Shown piece after piece: positions 59,907-64,000 of a stretch of DNA of 64,000 nucleotides. The DNA lies in the NCBI RefSeq assembly GCF_035294505.1, contig NZ_DATGKU010000163.1:1-64000 (forward strand), in the 5' to 3' direction. The DNA is from Chthonomonas sp035294505 (GTDB taxonomy: Bacteria; Armatimonadota; Chthonomonadetes; Chthonomonadales; Chthonomonadaceae). The notes beneath the pieces were generated by a model. That model was not told the origin of the DNA. It saw only the letters and a program-made list of their open reading frames with translations, and ran no database searches. Position 1 is the stretch's first letter. Every line of letters begins with the position of its first letter. The position numbers and the translations under genes are program-made.

Positions 59907-60770
59907 CTATTCATCGCCAAAGGCCCTGTGCATAACGCTTCGCGTGGCAGCGCCAACCGTACGCAATCGCTCTTCATCCGAAGCCAGATAGGCCAATTCG
60001 GCTTTGAAAGGCTCCGGGGTTACCGGCCCGTCGTATCCAATATGTCGCAGGGCACGCAGAAAGTTGGCGATATCAATAACTCCGGTCTCTCCAGGGAGCG
60101 CACGTCGGTTGTCAATCTGTTCTTCACGGGGTATTCCGTCCGGCGCATCGTTGATATGTACATAGACCACATCCTTTTTGTGTAGCTTTCGTATCCCCTC
60201 AACGGTTCCTCCAGAGGTATACCAATGCCAACTATCTAACAGCAACCCCACGTTCGGCCCAATGGCTGCGGCCAACTCAAGCATCTTCTCCATCGTGTAA
60301 ATGAAAGGATAAAGATGATTCCTTCGTGAAGTTGCCGGGCCGATGAACTCCAACCCTAAATGACACCCCGCCTCTGCCAAAATCTGAGCGATGGGCTTGA
60401 ATCTCTCCACATGAAACCGCCAGTTCTCCTCAAAGGTCAGCACATCCGATGCGGGCGGCACCCATGTAGCCGTACGATGACAACCAATGGCGGCAGCAGC
60501 TTTTGCTAAGCGCGGGAGCTGCGCCAAGCCTTCCCGCCATTTTGTCTCCTCACCACGCCAGTCCACCGGCAATCCGAATGCGCCGGGGCGGATGGCAGCA
60601 TGAGCAAACAGGCTTTTAACATAATCTGCTCCCTGCTTTTCCACAAGGTCGGCCACCTCAAAGGGGTTAAACTCCACCCCCTCAAACCCGCCGATCCGCG
60701 CGGCTTCGATGGCCTCCTTCAAATTGGTAACGCGAACTCCGATAGCCCCCGGAGATAAACAGGTGAACAT
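59907..60770 (-). CDS. Sugar phosphate isomerase/epimerase (xylose isomerase-like TIM barrel)
   Basis: 287 residues from the ATG at 60770, with GAGAGAG and GGAGG upstream. The AP-endonuclease-2 fold is seen in AARIGGFEGVEFNPFEVADL, CHLGLEFIGPATSRRNH (Glu metal ligand), VGLLLDSWHWYTSGG (Asp, His), VVYVHINDAP and GYDGPVTPEPF (Glu). Such enzymes isomerise sugars, inositol derivatives or hydroxypyruvate. It follows the SMP-30 gene with a 7-nt gap, so the two likely share a pathway of sugar-acid or 3-keto-sugar breakdown (inference). Confidence 0.85.
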   Translation of the reverse strand: MFTCLSPGAIGVRVTNLKEAIEAARIGGFEGVEFNPFEVADLVEKQGADYVKSLFAHAAIRPGAFGLPVDWRGEETKWREGLAQLPRLAKAAAAIGCHRTATWVPPASDVLTFEENWRFHVERFKPIAQILAEAGCHLGLEFIGPATSRRNHLYPFIYTMEKMLELAAAIGPNVGLLLDSWHWYTSGGTVEGIRKLHKKDVVYVHINDAPDGIPREEQIDNRRALPGETGVIDIANFLRALRHIGYDGPVTPEPFKAELAYLASDEERLRTVGAATRSVMHRAFGDE

Positions 60771-60777
60771 CTCTCTC

Positions 60778-61794
60778 TTAACCTCCCTTTGCTCTATTTG
60801 GTGGCGCACAAAAAAGCGTTAAACCTGCTACCTTGACCCGTATTTTGTAGAGGGAATTGGTGCCAGGATCGGTTATATAAAGCGTTCGCATATCCCTACC
60901 CGCGAACTCTAGATTCGTCGGCCCCTCATCCCCCTCCCCACGGTTCACCGGTAACTGAACTCTACGGACGATCTGCCCCTTTCCGTCTACCTCTAACACC
61001 CGATGCTGCCCATAATGGGCGATCCATAAATGCCCTTGCTTGTCTATAGCCATCCCATCCGGGTGCCCGGGGCCATCTGCATCAAGCGTGGCAAACACTT
61101 CCGGTAAGCTGAGATGTCCATCCTTGAGAACACGGAAACGAATAATTCTGTTTAAATTATCCTCACAAACATAAAGCCATTTGCCATCCCCGCTAAACGC
61201 TATACCGTTAGGAAAAGCTAGCCCATCGGCTACCTTTATCGCCTTGCGAGCTACAATGTCTACCCGATAGATAGCTCCTATGCGGTGCGAAGCATCGGAG
61301 CCAGTGGGGTCAGTAAAGTAAAGATATCCCTTAGGGTCAAAAGCGAGGTCGTTTGGTCCACGGAAAGATTGCCCATCACAGCGGTCCACCACAAGCTCTT
61401 GGTGTCCATCTGGATAGATGCGTATAATGGCATTTCTTTCAAAATCGCACACGAAAAGAGAACCATCCCTAAAGAAGGTCATACCGTTCGTCTTGAGGAA
61501 TGTGAATGGCTTATCTCCCTGGTGGTTCGCCCGATAGACGATCTCTACCCGCCCATCGGGCCCTACTTTGGTAACGTAATCCGCAGCACAGTTTGAACAG
61601 TAAATATTTCCCCGTCCATCATAAGCGGGTCCCTCAGGAAACCTAAAACCGGACGCTACAAGCACTAAGTCCGGATCGCCAGGAACGACAGTCTCTTGAA
61701 CGTCTACAGCGTTTGCAGAGGTATAGCAGAAGATACTAAGGCCTATTGTCAGCCATACCCCACCCACGCCACTCTTTCCCCGCAAAACGAGCAT
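60778..61794 (-). CDS. Exported SMP-30/gluconolactonase-type protein
   Basis: 338 residues with a signal peptide (GVWLTIGLSIFCYTSANA). A six-bladed SMP-30/gluconolactonase propeller follows. Metal-ligand motifs are RFPEGPAYDG (Glu), FRGPNDLAFDPKGYLYFTD (Asn), FPNGIAFSGDGKWLYVCE and GHPDGMAIDKQGHLWIA (Asp). It hydrolyses sugar lactones outside the cytoplasm. It leads a minus-strand pair with the TIM-barrel isomerase gene and is divergent from mnmE. Confidence 0.88.
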   Translation of the reverse strand: MLVLRGKSGVGGVWLTIGLSIFCYTSANAVDVQETVVPGDPDLVLVASGFRFPEGPAYDGRGNIYCSNCAADYVTKVGPDGRVEIVYRANHQGDKPFTFLKTNGMTFFRDGSLFVCDFERNAIIRIYPDGHQELVVDRCDGQSFRGPNDLAFDPKGYLYFTDPTGSDASHRIGAIYRVDIVARKAIKVADGLAFPNGIAFSGDGKWLYVCEDNLNRIIRFRVLKDGHLSLPEVFATLDADGPGHPDGMAIDKQGHLWIAHYGQHRVLEVDGKGQIVRRVQLPVNRGEGDEGPTNLEFAGRDMRTLYITDPGTNSLYKIRVKVAGLTLFCAPPNRAKGG

Positions 61795-61877
61795 GATGCA
61801 GTTCCCTTCTCGAAAACGTATTTATATTTCAGCGAGAACCGCAGATATTCCTGCAACCCACAAGTTGAAAGCTCTCT

Positions 61878-63278
61878 ATGGAACAAGAAGATACTATCGT
61901 TGCTATTGCCACAGCTCTGGGCGAATCGGCCATCGCCATCGTCCGACTCTCTGGCACAACGGCTACATCTATTGCTCAGAAAGTTTTCCGCGGAAAGCGT
62001 AAGGAGGATATTACCCTCCTTCCAGGCTATACGGTTCGCTTCGGTCACTTTGTTGATCTACACGGCGAGACCATAGATCAGGGACTGCTTACCCTCTTTC
62101 GCTCCCCTCACTCCTACACCGGCGAAGATATGGTGGAACTGTCCTGTCATGGAGGACGTGCCATTGTTAGTCGCCTCCTGGAAACACTGATTCAGCATGG
62201 TGCCCGTTTGGCTGAACCCGGTGAATTTACTCAACGAGCCTTTTTCAATGGCAAACTGGACTTAGCCCAGGCAGAAGCGGTGGCCGATCTCGTTAAGGCG
62301 AAAACGGAACGTGCACGTCGGGCGGCGCTTAATCAACTTGAAGGCAAGCTGTCAAAAGTTATTCACCGTTTGCGTTCCGACATCATCGGCGCTTTAGCAG
62401 CCGTTGAGGTAACCATTGACTATAGCGATGAGGTAGGAGAGCTTGATTATTCGGAACTTGAGGTACGTTTAGCCCATATCTGCCAACAAGCTCTCTGTCT
62501 TGCCAACACCGCGCGCTACGGACGGATTCTACGAGAAGGCATGCGCGTGGCCCTTATCGGTCCTCCGAACGCAGGCAAATCTTCCCTCTTGAACCAACTG
62601 CTCCAAACGGAACGTGCCATCGTAACTCCTATCCCAGGCACAACACGAGACCTCATAGAGGAATCGCTATCCATTAACGGTATCCCGATCGTGCTTACCG
62701 ACACGGCAGGACTTAGAGTCACTGCCGATCCCGTCGAGCGCATTGGGGTAGACCTTGCCCTAAAAACTGCCGAGCAGGCCGATCTTCTGCTCTTTATCGT
62801 AGATGTATCCGACCTATCCTCCCTGAATACTCTCTCTCCATTTCCTGCCGTAGAGAGCAAAGACCGACCAACCCTCTTTTTACTTAACAAAAAAGACCTC
62901 GTCACTAACGACACACTTGAACAAGCGGCCAACCTGGTGCACCAAAAGTTTCCTTATGTCACCGATATTATCCCGATCTCAGCCCTCACCGGAGAGAACA
63001 TCGAACGGCTTCGAGACAAACTGCTACAGATAACGACCTCGAGTCTATATGGTGACACCGAAGAGGTTATGATCACTTCAACCCGTCATTCTCAAGCGCT
63101 TCAAGAGGCAGTTCATCACTTGCAAGAAGCTCTCGCCACAACACGTCAACAACTTCCTGGCGATTTCATTGCCTTAGACCTGCGAGAGGCTCTGAACGCC
63201 CTGGGTCAAATCACCGGCGAAACTGTAGACGATGAGATTATCCATCGCATTTTTCAAGACTTCTGCGTTGGCAAATAG
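61878..63278 (+). CDS. mnmE: tRNA uridine-5-carboxymethylaminomethyl(34) synthesis GTPase MnmE
   Basis: 466 residues. With MnmG (GidA) it modifies U34 of several tRNAs. It has the N-terminal folate-binding domain (IVAIATALGESAIAIVRLSG, SYTGEDMVELSCHGG, EPGEFTQRAFFNGKLDLAQA) and the GTPase domain (IGPPNAGKSSLLNQLL, IPGTTRD, LTDTAGLR, LNKKDL). The C-terminal FCVGK corresponds to the conserved CIGK redox tail. The preceding GTTGAAAG is a poor ribosome site, but the start fits the family. mnmG is not in the window. Confidence 0.95.
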   Translation: MEQEDTIVAIATALGESAIAIVRLSGTTATSIAQKVFRGKRKEDITLLPGYTVRFGHFVDLHGETIDQGLLTLFRSPHSYTGEDMVELSCHGGRAIVSRLLETLIQHGARLAEPGEFTQRAFFNGKLDLAQAEAVADLVKAKTERARRAALNQLEGKLSKVIHRLRSDIIGALAAVEVTIDYSDEVGELDYSELEVRLAHICQQALCLANTARYGRILREGMRVALIGPPNAGKSSLLNQLLQTERAIVTPIPGTTRDLIEESLSINGIPIVLTDTAGLRVTADPVERIGVDLALKTAEQADLLLFIVDVSDLSSLNTLSPFPAVESKDRPTLFLLNKKDLVTNDTLEQAANLVHQKFPYVTDIIPISALTGENIERLRDKLLQITTSSLYGDTEEVMITSTRHSQALQEAVHHLQEALATTRQQLPGDFIALDLREALNALGQITGETVDDEIIHRIFQDFCVGK

Positions 63279-63318
63279 CTCCACTCTCTATTGGCTTTCT
63301 CGACTACTATGCGGTAAA

Positions 63319-63330
63319 GTGTTATAACAC
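63319..63330. promoter_or_regulatory. 12-bp palindrome upstream of the last gene
   Basis: GTGTTATAACAC is a perfect palindrome 23 nt before the ATG and contains a possible -10 (TATAAC). It could be an operator or chance. Confidence 0.25.
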
Positions 63331-63353
63331 ACACCAAAGGGTGTATGGTTCTT

Positions 63354-64000
63354 ATGTTTCCAAAGACACCACGAAAACTGAAAACCGCTATTCGCCTGCT
63401 CGGAAGCGAGAACTGGCAGGCGCATACTTGGGCCACCGAAGCGTTGCAACATGCCGACCATCTAGCCTATCCCCTACTTCTAGCAGCTGCATCGGCAACA
63501 ACACCAAGCCCCCGTGCCATCTACGCCGCACTTATTCTCCATCAACTTGGCTACCCGGAAGGTGCTCAACATCTCATGCGGCTTATTGACCGCCCTTCTT
63601 TTCGTGAGAGCAGCTGCGCTCCTTTGCTCCGTCATGCCGTTTTGAAAACGGTGGGTACAACGCCCTTTCTTCAAAAACTGGACACAGCCCTCGTACAGCT
63701 CGAACAGCGCCCCGATCTTTCACGCCCGCTTGCCCACTTTCATCATAATGCGCAAATCCTCCTCTTTTTGCGATCGGAGTTACCCGTCTCCTTACTTCAC
63801 CGAGCCCTCCTGGTACGTGCCATCGGAGGCGAAAATCTCTCCATCGTCCGCCTGGTTTTAGACGAAGCCGGTGAACCGAATTTGGAACACATCAGCCTTG
63901 TCCGAAGAGATTCTGCTGCCCTTCTCATCAGCTCGACCACACAAGAGCACGCCCTGCAAATATTTACAAACTGCCTACTTCACCCAAATCCCGCTGTGCA
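63354..64000 (+). CDS. Alpha-helical repeat protein, partial (runs off the window)
   Basis: From the ATG at 63354 the frame is open to the window end, about 215 codons. An ATG at 63345 is an alternative; AAAGGG lies upstream of both. The product starts MFPKTPRKLKTAIRLLGSE and is rich in Ala, Leu and His with short helix pairs (WQAHTWATEALQHADHLA, AIYAALILHQLGYPEGAQHL, LLHRALLVRAIGGENLSIVR). It resembles a HEAT-like alpha-solenoid. No signal peptide is seen. It follows mnmE by 75 nt on the same strand. Function is not evident. Confidence 0.65.
   Translation, partial: MFPKTPRKLKTAIRLLGSENWQAHTWATEALQHADHLAYPLLLAAASATTPSPRAIYAALILHQLGYPEGAQHLMRLIDRPSFRESSCAPLLRHAVLKTVGTTPFLQKLDTALVQLEQRPDLSRPLAHFHHNAQILLFLRSELPVSLLHRALLVRAIGGENLSIVRLVLDEAGEPNLEHISLVRRDSAALLISSTTQEHALQIFTNCLLHPNPAV

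Overview
The window looks like chromosome from a member of the Armatimonadota, probably close to Chthonomonas. This is an inference from content, not a measured match. It rests on two DUF1559-type pseudopilins with the almost invariant KAFTLIELLVVIAI...FPVFAQARE start, a tandem DUF1080 protein, several GH2 enzymes, an ABC sugar importer without its own ATPase, and strong AGGAGG-type ribosome binding sites. GTG and TTG starts and ATGA or short gene overlaps are common. I see no prophage, CRISPR array, rRNA operon or insertion sequence. The genes are mostly housekeeping and sugar metabolism.

Layout. 1-2483 (minus): a partial ArnT/PMT-like glycosyltransferase and a YfhO-type membrane protein. 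2574-3775 (plus): an MTAP/PNP-family phosphorylase and RidA. 3839-10214 (minus): a substrate-binding-protein/MalF-type permease fusion, a tyrosine recombinase, a small HTH protein, an enlarged MalG-type permease and FtsY. 10415-13032: small membrane and exported proteins, rsmG and an rluD-type gene. 13301-14155: an anchored unknown, then tRNA-Ser(CGA) and tRNA-Arg(CCU). 14274-25908: an ornithine cyclodeaminase-like enzyme, an operon of thrC, a DprA-like gene and a fused kinase-regulator, a DUF1080 protein, tgt with an HD protein, an aldo/keto reductase, rsmI and an SrlD-like dehydrogenase. 26033-33074: a GH2 hydrolase and galM that share an in-frame 21-bp repeat, a double-length zinc dehydrogenase, rdgB and rph. 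33167-40604: a structured leader and amtB, a TPP riboswitch unit (pseudopilin, thiN, SSS symporter), a Gfo/Idh/MocA protein, and a strongly promoted pseudopilin with a small lipoprotein. 40649-50825 (minus): yggT, TPR and HEAT proteins, gatB, a beta-mannosidase, a marR gene with a visible promoter and operator, DUF58, TlpA and a D-threonine-aldolase-like enzyme. 51005-64000: proline dehydrogenase, a PAS-GGDEF cyclase, lpdA, a BMP lipoprotein, an HDOD protein, an unknown HEYGH protein, pyrK, a C39-like protein, a TIM-barrel isomerase with an SMP-30 lactonase, mnmE and a partial alpha-solenoid gene.

How the genes work together. The two GH2 enzymes, galM, the binding-protein/permease set, the DUF1080 protein, the lactonase/isomerase pair and several oxidoreductases fit a polysaccharide-degrading heterotroph. 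The TPP riboswitch links thiN and an SSS transporter to thiamine status. The most unusual items are the GKGVGLE repeat in two adjacent genes, the binding-protein/permease fusion whose operon contains a recombinase, the TPP-controlled unit led by a pseudopilin, the duplicated-Rossmann dehydrogenase, the DprA-like gene coupled to a one-chain two-component system, and the HEYGH protein.
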